64,000 nt of DNA from CALXXL01 sp964512385 (lineage in GTDB: Bacteria; Verrucomicrobiota; Lentisphaeria; Victivallales; Victivallaceae): NCBI GenBank assembly GCA_964512385.1, contig CAZEHZ010000001.1, forward strand, positions 62,001-126,000, written 5' to 3'. The notes beneath the pieces were generated by a model. That model did not search any database. It was not told the DNA's origin and saw only the letters and a list, made by a program, of their open reading frames with translations. A program made the translations under genes and the position numbers. Shown here one piece after another: positions 52,425 through 61,319 of this stretch (positions are counted from its first letter, which is position 1; every line of letters starts with the position of its first letter).

Positions 52425-53683
52425 TTGATTACCTTTTAAAAGATTATCCGGAAAATGATTTCCGGCATATCCCCCCGTATCGAAAAGTAAACGAACTTAT
52501 TGAGATTTTTAAGCAGGCCGAACAACGAACCGTGGATTTTTGGACTCGCCCCGATGTTCAGGAAAACAACGGCGGGTTTCATGTTTGGTTTGATGAGAAC
52601 GGCAAGTCCACGGCGTCGCAGTTTGAAGACGGCCGCCGCAGTATTATCAACCAGTTGCGGGTGTTGTATATGCACGCCATTCAGTTGAGCCGGCAACCGC
52701 AGAATGAGCAGGTTCGCCGACAGTTTGAGTCTGGATTGGCAAATTTAAATAATTTCCGTGATGCCGAAGGCCGCTATTACAGTTATTTAGATAAAAACTG
52801 GCAGTTACTGCCCCCCAAGGCGGACTTTGAATGCGTGTTTTCCGAAGTGGAATCCATTAATGCCATTTATTTAATTTATATGATGGCCGAAATTATGGCT
52901 TTATTAAATGAACCTCGCTTTTTGCAGTTGGCCGAAGATGCGTTTATGGTTTTGGAAAAATTCGGCTGGGACTCCGATTTCGGCGGCTATTTTAATGTGC
53001 TGGAACCCGATAAACGGGCCGACTATACCAAGAATACCGGGCAGAATATGCACGCCGCCATTGCGTTGAGCCGCCTTTACAAAGTGTCTCCTAAGCCCGC
53101 ATATTTAGAACGGATTAAGTTTTTATACTGGCAGATTGCGGAAAAAACGGTCTCCAACTATAATTTTTCGTTCGATTATATGACTCAGGATTGGCAGATG
53201 GCCGATTATTCCAAACGTGAAAAAAATCACCGCATTCTGGCCGGACATAACGCCGAAGTAGTTTGGTATCTGGAAGATGTGGCAAAAGCGGCCACCCTGC
53301 CTTATCACCATAATTTGTTACGCTTACGGGACGGCGTCTTTAATTTAATCACGCCGGAAGGCTACTTCTTCATTTTTTGCGGTCTGGCCGGTGAACATGA
53401 CAGCCAAGTGGAACATGTGGTCTGGTGGGGACAGTTTGAGATTATGATCAGCTTACTGCGCCAGTATCAAATGTTCGGCACCGAGGAGTATCTGGAAAAA
53501 TTCTGGCAGGTAACTAAATTTACTTTTGATGTTTTAATGAATCCGGACAACGGCATCTTTTACGGCGGCAGAGACTTTAAGACCAAACAGGTGCATCCAC
53601 AGGGCGGCTGGGCATGGAAAGGCGGTCTGCATGTGGTGCGCGCCTTACAAGAATGTGTAAAAGTGTTGGAAAAAATTAAATAA
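52421..53683 (+). CDS. AGE-family sugar epimerase/isomerase
   Basis: A ~420-residue (alpha/alpha)6-barrel enzyme related to N-acylglucosamine 2-epimerase and cellobiose 2-epimerase. It has the RVLYMHAIQLSRQ and GGYFNVLEPD segments, the HAAIALSRLY helix and the GHNAEVVWYL and WWGQFE stretches with the catalytic histidines. It may isomerise free or disaccharide sugars; specificity is not readable. The start overlaps the lpxB stop as ATGA. Confidence 0.82.
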   Translation: MIDYLLKDYPENDFRHIPPYRKVNELIEIFKQAEQRTVDFWTRPDVQENNGGFHVWFDENGKSTASQFEDGRRSIINQLRVLYMHAIQLSRQPQNEQVRRQFESGLANLNNFRDAEGRYYSYLDKNWQLLPPKADFECVFSEVESINAIYLIYMMAEIMALLNEPRFLQLAEDAFMVLEKFGWDSDFGGYFNVLEPDKRADYTKNTGQNMHAAIALSRLYKVSPKPAYLERIKFLYWQIAEKTVSNYNFSFDYMTQDWQMADYSKREKNHRILAGHNAEVVWYLEDVAKAATLPYHHNLLRLRDGVFNLITPEGYFFIFCGLAGEHDSQVEHVVWWGQFEIMISLLRQYQMFGTEEYLEKFWQVTKFTFDVLMNPDNGIFYGGRDFKTKQVHPQGGWAWKGGLHVVRALQECVKVLEKIK

Positions 53684-53688
53684 TTGAT

Positions 53689-53716
53689 TTGCAAATTCTG
53701 AAATATGTACTAAATT
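53689..53716 (+). promoter_or_regulatory. promoter candidate for tRNA-Thr
   Basis: TTGCAA (53689-53694), a 16-base spacer and TAAATT (53711-53716), 15 bases before the mature tRNA 5' end. Confidence 0.55.
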
Positions 53717-53731
53717 AAAAGGAGTCTATGG

Positions 53732-53807
53732 GCCAATATAGCTCAGTCGGTAGAGCAATTCACTCGTAATGAATAGGTCATCGGTTCGATTCCGATTATT
53801 GGCTCCA
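53732..53807 (+). tRNA. tRNA-Thr (anticodon CGU)
   Basis: A full cloverleaf: acceptor GCCAATA/TATTGGC, D-arm stem GCTC/GAGC, anticodon stem ATTCA/TGAAT around loop CTCGTAA (anticodon CGT, read as CGU), T-arm with TTCGATT, discriminator T and encoded CCA. It reads ACG threonine codons. Only ten bases separate its CCA from the next protein start. Confidence 0.96.
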
Positions 53808-53817
53808 TTTTTTTACC

Positions 53818-54420
53818 ATGAAACAACGTGTAATTTTTGTTCGGCACGGCTCTTTGCCGGAACGTGCCGCCGGACGCATTATCGGACAATGCGATATTGA
53901 ACTCAGTCAACAAGGGCGGCAGGAAGCCGTGGCCGTGGGGCGGTTTCTTAAGGATATTCCCGTTGATAAAGTTTGGGCGGGTACACTGCGCCGGGTTTGC
54001 GAAACTCATGAATTAGCCTGCCGCAACGCCGTTAATCTGCCGGAACCGATTTTTGATTACCGCTTTAATGAGATGGATTTTGGCGACTGGGCATTTTCCA
54101 CCATTGCCGAACACCCCATCTCCAGCTGGCGAATCCATGACCCGGAGGCAACGTATCCGGGCGGCGAAAATATGGGCGACTTTATGCGGCGGACTCGTGC
54201 CGGACTGCAGGAGGTACTGGACAGCGGAGCGGAAACGGCCGTAATTTTCTCGCACGGCGGCGTAATTATGGGCTTATTGGCCGATATTGTGGGCTTAAGC
54301 CGGGAGCATCAATTCAATTTATGGGTGGAGCGGGGCTGCGTGGCGGAGGTAGCTTACGACAACTCCGGCACCGGGCGTTTACACCAGATTATCCGCCCGT
54401 TGGATATTTATGGAGAATAA
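53818..54420 (+). CDS. histidine phosphatase (phosphoglycerate-mutase/CobC-like)
   Basis: A 200-residue enzyme with the phospho-histidine motif VRHGS (His10), an EMDFGDW segment and the second catalytic histidine in IFSHGG. It belongs to the branch including alpha-ribazole phosphatase and general phosphatases; the substrate is unknown and no cobalamin genes are nearby. The start has no Shine-Dalgarno site and lies ten bases after tRNA-Thr, suggesting a shared transcript with a short leader. Its end is ahead of the OYE gene by four bases. Confidence 0.82.
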   Translation: MKQRVIFVRHGSLPERAAGRIIGQCDIELSQQGRQEAVAVGRFLKDIPVDKVWAGTLRRVCETHELACRNAVNLPEPIFDYRFNEMDFGDWAFSTIAEHPISSWRIHDPEATYPGGENMGDFMRRTRAGLQEVLDSGAETAVIFSHGGVIMGLLADIVGLSREHQFNLWVERGCVAEVAYDNSGTGRLHQIIRPLDIYGE

Positions 54421-54424
54421 GTTT

Positions 54425-55510
54425 ATGTATAAAGCATTTACACCATTGGCAATGAAAAATTTAACCGTGAAAAACCGCTTTGTACGGTCGGCTACTCATG
54501 AAGGCATGGCCGATCCGGAAAACGGCTTTATGACACCGGAAATTCAGGATATTTTAGTTAATTTAGCCCGCCATCAGGTGGGATTGATTATTACCGGCCA
54601 TGCCTATGTATCGATTGAGGGCAAGGCGGGCAGAAATCAGTTCTCCGCCGCCACGCAAGCCGCTGTGGACTCCGGCAAAACAATGCTGGAGCAGGTACAT
54701 AAACTGGGCGGCAAAGTGATTCTGCAACTGGCTCATGCCGGAGCTTATGCTCCTAATGACCAAGCTCTTGCGCCATCGCCATTTACCGTGAACTCTCGGA
54801 CGGCGGCGCAGATTACACCGGAACAGATTGCCGATTTAACCCAGAAATTTGCCAACTCCGCAAAATGGGCCGAAAATGCCGGCTATGACGGCGTACAGAT
54901 TCATGCCGCTCACGGGTATTTACTCAGCGAATTTTTATCGACTCACTACAATCACCGCACCGATGCTTACGGCGGCAGTACCGCCAATTGCGCCCGGATG
55001 GTTTACGAGGTTTTAACGGCGGTGCGGCAGGCGGTGTCGCCGGATTTCCCCGTATTGATTAAAATTAACGCCGACAATTTTTTACCCGATAATTATGCAG
55101 AGACCGTGGCGGAGATTTTACAGAATTGCGCCAAACTCGGTTTGGATATGGTGGAACTTTCCGGCGGAGTACCGGATACTCCGGCCAAGTTAGGCTCGGT
55201 GCGTTCCGGCGATATTACCGACGCAATGCCGGTTTACTATCAACAACATGCCGCTGAACTCAAGAAGACCGTTCCACTCCCGTTGATTCTGACCGGCGGG
55301 ATTCGCAGTTTAACTAAAACTGAAGAGTTATTACAGAATAATGTGGCCGACATGGTCTCACTCTCCCGCCCGCTGATTCGGGAGCCGGAGCTGATTGAAC
55401 GCTGGGCAAATGGTCAAGTTGAACGTGCCAAATGTATAAGTTGCAACGCCTGTTTCCGCCCCATGCTGGTGGGAAAAGGGCTTTTATGCGTTTTAGAACA
55501 AAAAAATTAG
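54425..55510 (+). CDS. old-yellow-enzyme-family NADH:flavin oxidoreductase
   Basis: A 361-residue TIM-barrel flavoprotein. It begins AFTPLAMKNLTVKNRFVRSA and contains GVQIHAAHGYLLSEFLS with the paired HAAH histidine region. The C-terminus has CISCNAC and a last cysteine 12 residues on, resembling the iron-sulfur site of 2,4-dienoyl-CoA reductases but truncated, with no second flavin domain. GGAG sits eight bases before ATG 54425. It reduces an unknown alkene or quinone. Confidence 0.87.
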   Translation: MYKAFTPLAMKNLTVKNRFVRSATHEGMADPENGFMTPEIQDILVNLARHQVGLIITGHAYVSIEGKAGRNQFSAATQAAVDSGKTMLEQVHKLGGKVILQLAHAGAYAPNDQALAPSPFTVNSRTAAQITPEQIADLTQKFANSAKWAENAGYDGVQIHAAHGYLLSEFLSTHYNHRTDAYGGSTANCARMVYEVLTAVRQAVSPDFPVLIKINADNFLPDNYAETVAEILQNCAKLGLDMVELSGGVPDTPAKLGSVRSGDITDAMPVYYQQHAAELKKTVPLPLILTGGIRSLTKTEELLQNNVADMVSLSRPLIREPELIERWANGQVERAKCISCNACFRPMLVGKGLLCVLEQKN

Positions 55511-55540
55511 CTTTTTTTATGATTTTACCTAAAAACTAAG

Positions 55541-55568
55541 TTGCAAAAAATATGCTTTGCGTTATGTT
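55541..55568 (+). promoter_or_regulatory. promoter candidate for the FGE/MBOAT operon
   Basis: TTGCAA (55541-55546), 16 bases, TATGTT (55563-55568), about 36 bases before ATG 55605. Confidence 0.5.
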
Positions 55569-55604
55569 TAAAACGTAAAAATGTTAAATATAAGGATATT
55601 AAAA

Positions 55605-56432
55605 ATGTTAAAAGGTTTTGGAGTTGCGGTTTTAACCGCCGTTTTGAGCATGTCGATGTTGGCGGAAATCGAGACCACCACCACTAAAGGTGGCGTAAAT
55701 ATGGTTAAAGTTCCGGCTGGAACGTTTAAAATGGGTAACGCCAAAGGTAAGGCCGATGCTAAAAAAGTTCATGACGTTACCATTGATGCTTTTTATATGG
55801 ACACCACTGAAGTTACTCAGGAAGAGTATATGCGCTTAATGGAATACAATCCCGCCAAATTCCGCGGCGAAAATCTGCCCGTGGAACGCACCCGCTGGAT
55901 TGACGCCGCCAAATACTGCAATCTGCGCTCTGCCGAAGAGGGTTTGACTCCGTTTTATAATTTGGAAAACAATACCGTTAATAAGGATGCCAACGGTTAT
56001 CGCCTGCCCACCGAAGCCGAATGGGAATATGCCGCCAAAGCCGGAACCGATACTAAATACTATTTCGGCGACGATGAAGCCGAACTCCTGAATAACGGCT
56101 GGGTGCGTAACAACTCGGCGGAATCAACCCACCCGGTGTCCACCAAACCGGCCAACGCTTTCGGGCTGTTTGATTTATACGGCAATGTGGCGGAGTGGTG
56201 CCACGACTGGTATGGCGTAAAGTATTATGAAGAGTCGCCAACGGAAAACCCGACCGGACCGGAAGAGGGGAAAAAACGGGTTCTGCGGGGCGGCTCGTGG
56301 TCTGACCGCAGCAAAAATGTCGGCAGTGCCGTCCGCATGTCCGACAATCCGGTTACCGCCGACATTTGTCAAGGCTATGACACTTACGGATTCCGTTGTG
56401 TGCGCCCAATCACCGAACAACCGACTAAATAA
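55605..56432 (+). CDS. exported SUMF1/FGE-like domain protein
   Basis: A ~275-residue protein with a signal peptide (FGVAVLTAVLSMSMLA) and one formylglycine-generating-enzyme-type domain: VPAGTFKMG, TTEVTQEEY, LPTEAEWEYAAK, GNVAEWCHDWY, LRGGSWSD and YGFRCVR. True sulfatase-activating enzymes need a cysteine pair in this fold; here only a few cysteines are present and the match is to the broad domain family used also for carbohydrate or protein binding. AAGGAT precedes ATG 55605; ATG 55581 is an alternative. It is the first gene of the MBOAT/SGNH operon, 15 bases apart. Confidence 0.75.
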   Translation: MLKGFGVAVLTAVLSMSMLAEIETTTTKGGVNMVKVPAGTFKMGNAKGKADAKKVHDVTIDAFYMDTTEVTQEEYMRLMEYNPAKFRGENLPVERTRWIDAAKYCNLRSAEEGLTPFYNLENNTVNKDANGYRLPTEAEWEYAAKAGTDTKYYFGDDEAELLNNGWVRNNSAESTHPVSTKPANAFGLFDLYGNVAEWCHDWYGVKYYEESPTENPTGPEEGKKRVLRGGSWSDRSKNVGSAVRMSDNPVTADICQGYDTYGFRCVRPITEQPTK

Positions 56433-56447
56433 GCCGGGAGAGATTTA

Positions 56448-57899
56448 ATGCTGTTTCAAACTTGGGAATTTGCGATATTTTTTGCCGTGGTGCTCGGCGG
56501 TCTGCTGGTACTGCGGCGGGAACTGAAGGCGGCGTGGCTGACGCTGTGCAGTTACTATTTTTATGCCGATATGAGTCCGGCGTTGCTGGTGTTTATCATC
56601 TATATTACTCTGGTGGACTACGTTATCGGCCGGGGTTTGGCCGCCGGAAGTTCGGCAAAAATACGTAAACTGTTGATTACCCTGAGCGTGCTGAACGGCA
56701 TTATGCTGCTTAGTCTGTTTAAATATGCCGATTTTATTACGGTCAATTTACAGAGCTTATGCAATATGGTGAACTGGAATGTGCATGTGCCCACCATTGC
56801 CGAAAGTACCCGCAATCTTTGCTTGGCGTTCGGAATTGATTATGAATTTCCGGCCGCATTCCTGTTGCCCGCCGGATTGAGCTTCTTTACCTTTAAGTCG
56901 CTGTCTTACACGATTGACGTGTATCGCAATCAGCTGAAGGTGGAACGCAGTTTATGGCGTTATGCCGCTTATCTGGCGTTCTTTCCGGCGTTGCTCTCCG
57001 GCCCGATTGACCGTGCCGGGCTTTTACTGCGTCAGATTCGCCACAAAACCGTGATCCGATATCAGGATATTGCCGACGGCGTTTGTCTGTTCATCGTCGG
57101 CCTGTTCAAAAAAGTGGTGCTGGCCGACACCCTCGCCGTGTATGTGAACAGCGTGTTCGGTAATGGCGACAGTCAACTTTCCGCCGTTACCGTGTTGTTT
57201 GCCACCTACGCTTTTGCGTGGCAGTTATATGGCGACTTTTCCGGCTATACCGACATGGCACGCGGCATCGCCCGCATTATGGGCTTCCACTTAACCTTAA
57301 ACTTTAACAATCCGTATGTGGCGGTGGATGTAAGCGATTTCTGGCGGCGGTGGCATATCAGTTTATCCACTTGGTTCCGTGATTATGTGTATATTCCGCT
57401 GGGCGGAAACCGGGTGATGCCGTGGCGGTTAAGTTTTAACTTGTTCCTTACTATGCTGGTTTCCGGCTTCTGGCACGGCTCGGCCTGGACGTTTATTATC
57501 TGGGGGGCGTGGCATGGACTGCTCTGCATTGTGTGGCGGCTGTTTGAAAAGGCCGAATGGTATTTGAAGCTCCCCAAACTGCTGAAACAAATAGTACTGT
57601 TCAACATGGTGTGTTTAGGGTGGATCTTCTTCTGCGCCGGGTCGCTGAGTATTGCCTGGAATATGGTGAAAATGTTGTTCACCAACTGGAGCGGCGCCGG
57701 AGTCGCATTCGGGATGATTCCGTGGTACATGCTGGCGTTGCCGCTGGGCGTGTGGATTTATCAGCTGGTGTTTGACTCCCGGTTCGGCAGGGTGTTGAAC
57801 ATAAGTGCGGTGCGTTATGCGTTAATGATACTGGTGATTCTGCTTATTCTGCTGGTACCGTCGGACGCTAATCAGAAATTTTTGTACTTTGACTTTTAG
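56448..57899 (+). CDS. MBOAT-family O-acyltransferase (AlgI-like)
   Basis: A 483-residue inner-membrane enzyme with about ten or more spans. MBOAT marks are FWRRWHISLSTWFRDYVYIPLGG (read as FWRRWHIS and YVYIPLGG) and the likely catalytic histidine in SGFWHGSAWTFIIWG. AlgI-like proteins pass acyl groups across the membrane for polysaccharide O-acetylation, usually with an SGNH-fold partner. The next gene encodes such a partner. GGGAGAG precedes the ATG. Confidence 0.9.
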   Translation: MLFQTWEFAIFFAVVLGGLLVLRRELKAAWLTLCSYYFYADMSPALLVFIIYITLVDYVIGRGLAAGSSAKIRKLLITLSVLNGIMLLSLFKYADFITVNLQSLCNMVNWNVHVPTIAESTRNLCLAFGIDYEFPAAFLLPAGLSFFTFKSLSYTIDVYRNQLKVERSLWRYAAYLAFFPALLSGPIDRAGLLLRQIRHKTVIRYQDIADGVCLFIVGLFKKVVLADTLAVYVNSVFGNGDSQLSAVTVLFATYAFAWQLYGDFSGYTDMARGIARIMGFHLTLNFNNPYVAVDVSDFWRRWHISLSTWFRDYVYIPLGGNRVMPWRLSFNLFLTMLVSGFWHGSAWTFIIWGAWHGLLCIVWRLFEKAEWYLKLPKLLKQIVLFNMVCLGWIFFCAGSLSIAWNMVKMLFTNWSGAGVAFGMIPWYMLALPLGVWIYQLVFDSRFGRVLNISAVRYALMILVILLILLVPSDANQKFLYFDF

Positions 57900-57910
57900 G
57901 AGACGGCATA

Positions 57911-59044
57911 ATGAACGGAAAAAAGAAAAAATACCGCAGCTTGAAAGCCATTCCGTACGGCGGAAACTATTTGCGGCTCTCGTTTAAAGAGTTAATTATT
58001 TTATTGCCGCTGACTCTATTGGCCGCTTTTTATCTGTTGCCGTTTCTGCATGGCAAAATAGAGAAGTTTAACTTTAACACCCCCGATTTTCGCCTTAGCT
58101 ATAATCTGCGGGATGACTATTACAGCTATCAGAAATGGGCGGAATATGCGGCCGAAAATTATGATGTTATGTTTATCGGCGACTCGGTAATCTGGGGTAT
58201 GTATACCGATAATGAGCATACTTTGGCGCACTACTACAATGAACTGCATGAAAAACCGATTGCCGCCAATTTAGGGATTGACGGTCTGCATCCGGTGGCA
58301 CTGGAGGGGCTGGTCAAGCACTTCGGCGGCGCAATTAAAGACAAAAAAGTTTATTTGTACTTTAACGCTTTATGGCTTAATGACCCGAAATTTGACCTGT
58401 CCGGCCGACCAAAGATGAATGCCGACGGCGATTTGGAAAATGTGGCGGTAATGCACCCACGCTTGATTCCGCAGTTTGACTATCAGATTGCCTATTATGA
58501 CGAACCGCTGAAAAAACGCATGGGCAATCTGATGGAACAGACTCTGCCGTTTTACGGCTGGACCAACCATTTACGCAATGTCGGCTTTAATAACCAGCCG
58601 TTGCCGCAATGGTTAAATGACCATCCGGGGCAATCTCCGTTTGCCGTAATGCCGGAAATTACCGACGCTTTGGAATATGAACATGTCAACCGTTCCGATT
58701 CGTGGAGTGCCATTCAGAAAATTGAGATGGATTACAACTGGGTTATGCCCTATGAGTCCCGCCAATGGCCGGCGTTTCTGCGTACTGCACAACTGTTGAA
58801 AGAACGGGACAATGAGGTGGTGGTGCTGTTAGGGGCGTTTAACACTCATCTGCTTAGTGAAGAGTCGTTAGAGGCCTGTTACAGCTTAATGGATTATGTG
58901 CAGAATGCGCTGGACGACGCCGATATTAAATATATTGTAATGTCTGAACTGCCCAGCGAAACTTACGCCGACGCCAGCCATCCGCTGTCCGCCGGATATC
59001 AACTTATGGCCGAAGAAATCACAGAATATGAGGAAGAAGACTAA
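57911..59044 (+). CDS. membrane-anchored SGNH-fold partner of MBOAT
   Basis: A 377-residue protein with one N-terminal span (ELIILLPLTLLAAFYLLPFL) and a periplasmic SGNH-like fold. The nucleophile block is MFIGDSVIWG, with an aspartate/histidine block DASHPLSAGYQ near the end, so the catalytic triad appears complete. In the MBOAT/SGNH pairs that acetylate exopolysaccharides this subunit makes the final transfer. AGGAG precedes ATG 57911. It ends two bases before the next start. Confidence 0.8.
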   Translation: MNGKKKKYRSLKAIPYGGNYLRLSFKELIILLPLTLLAAFYLLPFLHGKIEKFNFNTPDFRLSYNLRDDYYSYQKWAEYAAENYDVMFIGDSVIWGMYTDNEHTLAHYYNELHEKPIAANLGIDGLHPVALEGLVKHFGGAIKDKKVYLYFNALWLNDPKFDLSGRPKMNADGDLENVAVMHPRLIPQFDYQIAYYDEPLKKRMGNLMEQTLPFYGWTNHLRNVGFNNQPLPQWLNDHPGQSPFAVMPEITDALEYEHVNRSDSWSAIQKIEMDYNWVMPYESRQWPAFLRTAQLLKERDNEVVVLLGAFNTHLLSEESLEACYSLMDYVQNALDDADIKYIVMSELPSETYADASHPLSAGYQLMAEEITEYEEED

Positions 59045-59045
59045 A

Positions 59046-60542
59046 ATGAAAAACAAACTTATTTTAGGGTTGTTGCTGGTCGCCGCCGGTGGAATGCTTT
59101 CCGCAAAACCACAGGAAGACTACATCGACACGATGAAAATCAGCAAAAACAAGTCCGGCGAACCGGTGTATACCAACTATTATAACAACTCCACCACCGC
59201 TAAACAGGCTACGTTGCGCAATATGGACGCCGAGGCGTTTGTAGTACCCGATTTTATCGGCGAAAGTACGCTGTATCTGCCCGACGGCAATAATAAAAAG
59301 TATGTCCCCGGCGACAATTTGTCCTTAATTGTTCTGTCCGACAAAGGCAAGACGGTTTATACTCTGGTTTGGGATAATCCGCAGACCGTGGTCAGTACCA
59401 AAACCAAGTTTATTACCGCCGAACTTCTGCCCGGCTCCTCACTGCGGGTTTATGAAATGCAGGGCGATAATTTATGGTATCAGGCTAAAGAAAAACTTAA
59501 TAATCAGGACTGGCTCCCCATCAACTGGCGCATTCCGTTTGTCGCCGACTTTCAGGCCATGTTCCGCAAAACCGTCGGCGTTCTGCCCCCCGAAAACGGT
59601 ACTACCGAAAACTGGAAAATGGTGCCGGATAATAAAAAAGGACAGGAAGTCGCCACCAGTTTGGCCATTTACAACGGCGATAACTGGAGCAACTGGATCT
59701 CCGGCTACGGCGGCACAATTTATCCCACCAAAACCGGCAAAAATTACTCCTTACTGCGCTATTTACTGGCCAACGAATATCCGCATCAGGCGTTCGACGG
59801 CAGTTTCGGCGTATATATCTATCCGTGGAGCAATGAAAAACACCCGGAATACTGGGAGGGGATGAATATTCCCGCCAAACCCGCCAATGTGCTAATGCCG
59901 CTGGAAGCGGTGAAAGGCTTTCTGCCCGCTCCATTATGGCAGAGCATTTCCGAAACCGTGAACGCCGGTGCGCACTATCCGGCCACCTGCTCCTCTACCG
60001 AATTTGTGGAAAAAATTTACTACCGCAGTGAAGCCGCAGAAAAAATTCAGGAGATTGCGCAACGCATTGCCGAAATGAACAACTTTGTCCGTACAATTCG
60101 GGCCCGTATCGAAAATTTCCGGACTTGGGCTAAGCAGAATAAAGCGTACCTCGCCGCCAACGCTCCGGCCGATATCGCCAAAATTTTCAACGCCGACTTT
60201 GACTACCTGGAACAATACTATCAGCAGGCGCTGCCCCGTATGCAGACTCCGGAACAGAGCGAAGTGCTCAGCTCCGAAATGGTAACCACCGCCACCCGTA
60301 CCGATATTGACGACGAAGCCAAGGAGGAACGGGCCAAAGAATTAGGCCGGGCGATCCGGGTAATCGGCGGTACTCAGGATACCACCGTGGCCGAGTTCCG
60401 ACGCATTGCCAAGTGCGTCCGCCAGAAAGCCACCAGCATGTATGCCGAGGAAAAAGACCCGAAACGCCGGGCCGTTTTACAGGCCATCCGCCTGTCCGCC
60501 GCCGAAGCATTACATAACCGGATGCCGCACGAAGGCAAGTAG
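59046..60542 (+). CDS. exported protein of unknown function
   Basis: A ~498-residue protein with a signal peptide ending near GGMLSA. No domain is recognised. The N-terminal half is rich in beta strands with many tryptophan and tyrosine residues; residues about 330-480 are helical and probably coiled-coil, with a cluster of acidic and basic heptads. Its start is two bases after the SGNH gene (GAGGAAGA upstream), so it belongs to the same operon and may be an exported factor or substrate of the acyltransferase. A strong terminator follows at 60560-60587. Confidence 0.6.
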   Translation: MKNKLILGLLLVAAGGMLSAKPQEDYIDTMKISKNKSGEPVYTNYYNNSTTAKQATLRNMDAEAFVVPDFIGESTLYLPDGNNKKYVPGDNLSLIVLSDKGKTVYTLVWDNPQTVVSTKTKFITAELLPGSSLRVYEMQGDNLWYQAKEKLNNQDWLPINWRIPFVADFQAMFRKTVGVLPPENGTTENWKMVPDNKKGQEVATSLAIYNGDNWSNWISGYGGTIYPTKTGKNYSLLRYLLANEYPHQAFDGSFGVYIYPWSNEKHPEYWEGMNIPAKPANVLMPLEAVKGFLPAPLWQSISETVNAGAHYPATCSSTEFVEKIYYRSEAAEKIQEIAQRIAEMNNFVRTIRARIENFRTWAKQNKAYLAANAPADIAKIFNADFDYLEQYYQQALPRMQTPEQSEVLSSEMVTTATRTDIDDEAKEERAKELGRAIRVIGGTQDTTVAEFRRIAKCVRQKATSMYAEEKDPKRRAVLQAIRLSAAEALHNRMPHEGK

Positions 60543-60559
60543 TTTTTAGCCAAAAATCA

Positions 60560-60587
60560 GGAGTCCGGCATAATGGACTCCTTTTTT
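60560..60587 (+). terminator. intrinsic terminator of the FGE/MBOAT operon
   Basis: A perfect 7-bp stem GGAGTCC/GGACTCC (60560-60566 with 60575-60581) followed by six T. Confidence 0.9.
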
Positions 60588-60599
60588 GTTTACCGAAGG

Positions 60600-60628
60600 T
60601 TGCAGAATACTAAAGATGGTACTATATT
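60600..60628 (+). promoter_or_regulatory. sigma70-like promoter for the purO gene
   Basis: TTGCAG (60600-60605), a 17-base spacer and TATATT (60623-60628), about 40 bases before ATG 60670. Confidence 0.65.
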
Positions 60629-60669
60629 ATATAAAATATTAAATCCGGCAAAATTAAGGAGATTGGACT

Positions 60670-61305
60670 ATGTATATCGGCAGAATTGTAGCAGTGGCAA
60701 AAACGGTTGAAGGTAAAGCGGCGGCGTTATATCGGGTTTCTTCACGGTCGTTCCCGAATCGTGAAGCGGTTATCAATAACGACAAAATCTCAATTATCCC
60801 GAAAGCCGGCCATGAAAATGACTTGCGGATAAATCCGTATATCGCCTATAACTGCGCTCGCCCGGCGGGGAAATATATGGTGGTCAGCAATGGCTCGCAC
60901 ACCGATCCGATTGCCGAAAAAATCGCCATGAATATGCCGGTTCGTGATGCCGTTACCTTAGGGTTGTTGGCGATGGATTATGAAAAAGACCAGCTGGATA
61001 CCCCCCGTATTGTGGCGGTAATCAGTCAGGACGGCGATGAAGCCTATTTAGGCATTGTGCGTAAAGACGCCGTTTTAGTGCGGGAATTTAAACTGAAACC
61101 CGGCCAGTTGTTCTATATTTCCACCTACGAAAAAAATGCTCCGCAAGACGCTAATGTGGATAATAAATTTACCGCCAAAAATGCCGAAGAAGCCTGCGAT
61201 TTTGTTATCGACGGCGGCGTATTTTCGGAATTTACCAACCCGGTAACCGCCGCCTGCGCCGTGGCCAACGGCAACGGTTTTGATTTAGCTATCCATACCA
61301 TCTGA
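60670..61305 (+). CDS. purO: IMP cyclohydrolase, PurO type
   Basis: A 211-residue protein of the PurO family, best known from archaea, which closes the purine ring of FAICAR to give IMP. The family start MYIGRIVAVAKT and the RVSSRSFPNRE stretch are clear, with YNCARP and VSNGSHTDPI further on. Most bacteria use the PurH fusion instead. AAGGAG precedes the ATG. It has its own promoter at 60600-60628 and is followed 14 bases later by a helicase gene. No other purine gene is present in the window. Confidence 0.82.
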   Translation: MYIGRIVAVAKTVEGKAAALYRVSSRSFPNREAVINNDKISIIPKAGHENDLRINPYIAYNCARPAGKYMVVSNGSHTDPIAEKIAMNMPVRDAVTLGLLAMDYEKDQLDTPRIVAVISQDGDEAYLGIVRKDAVLVREFKLKPGQLFYISTYEKNAPQDANVDNKFTAKNAEEACDFVIDGGVFSEFTNPVTAACAVANGNGFDLAIHTI

Positions 61306-61319
61306 AACAGGTAAAATAA

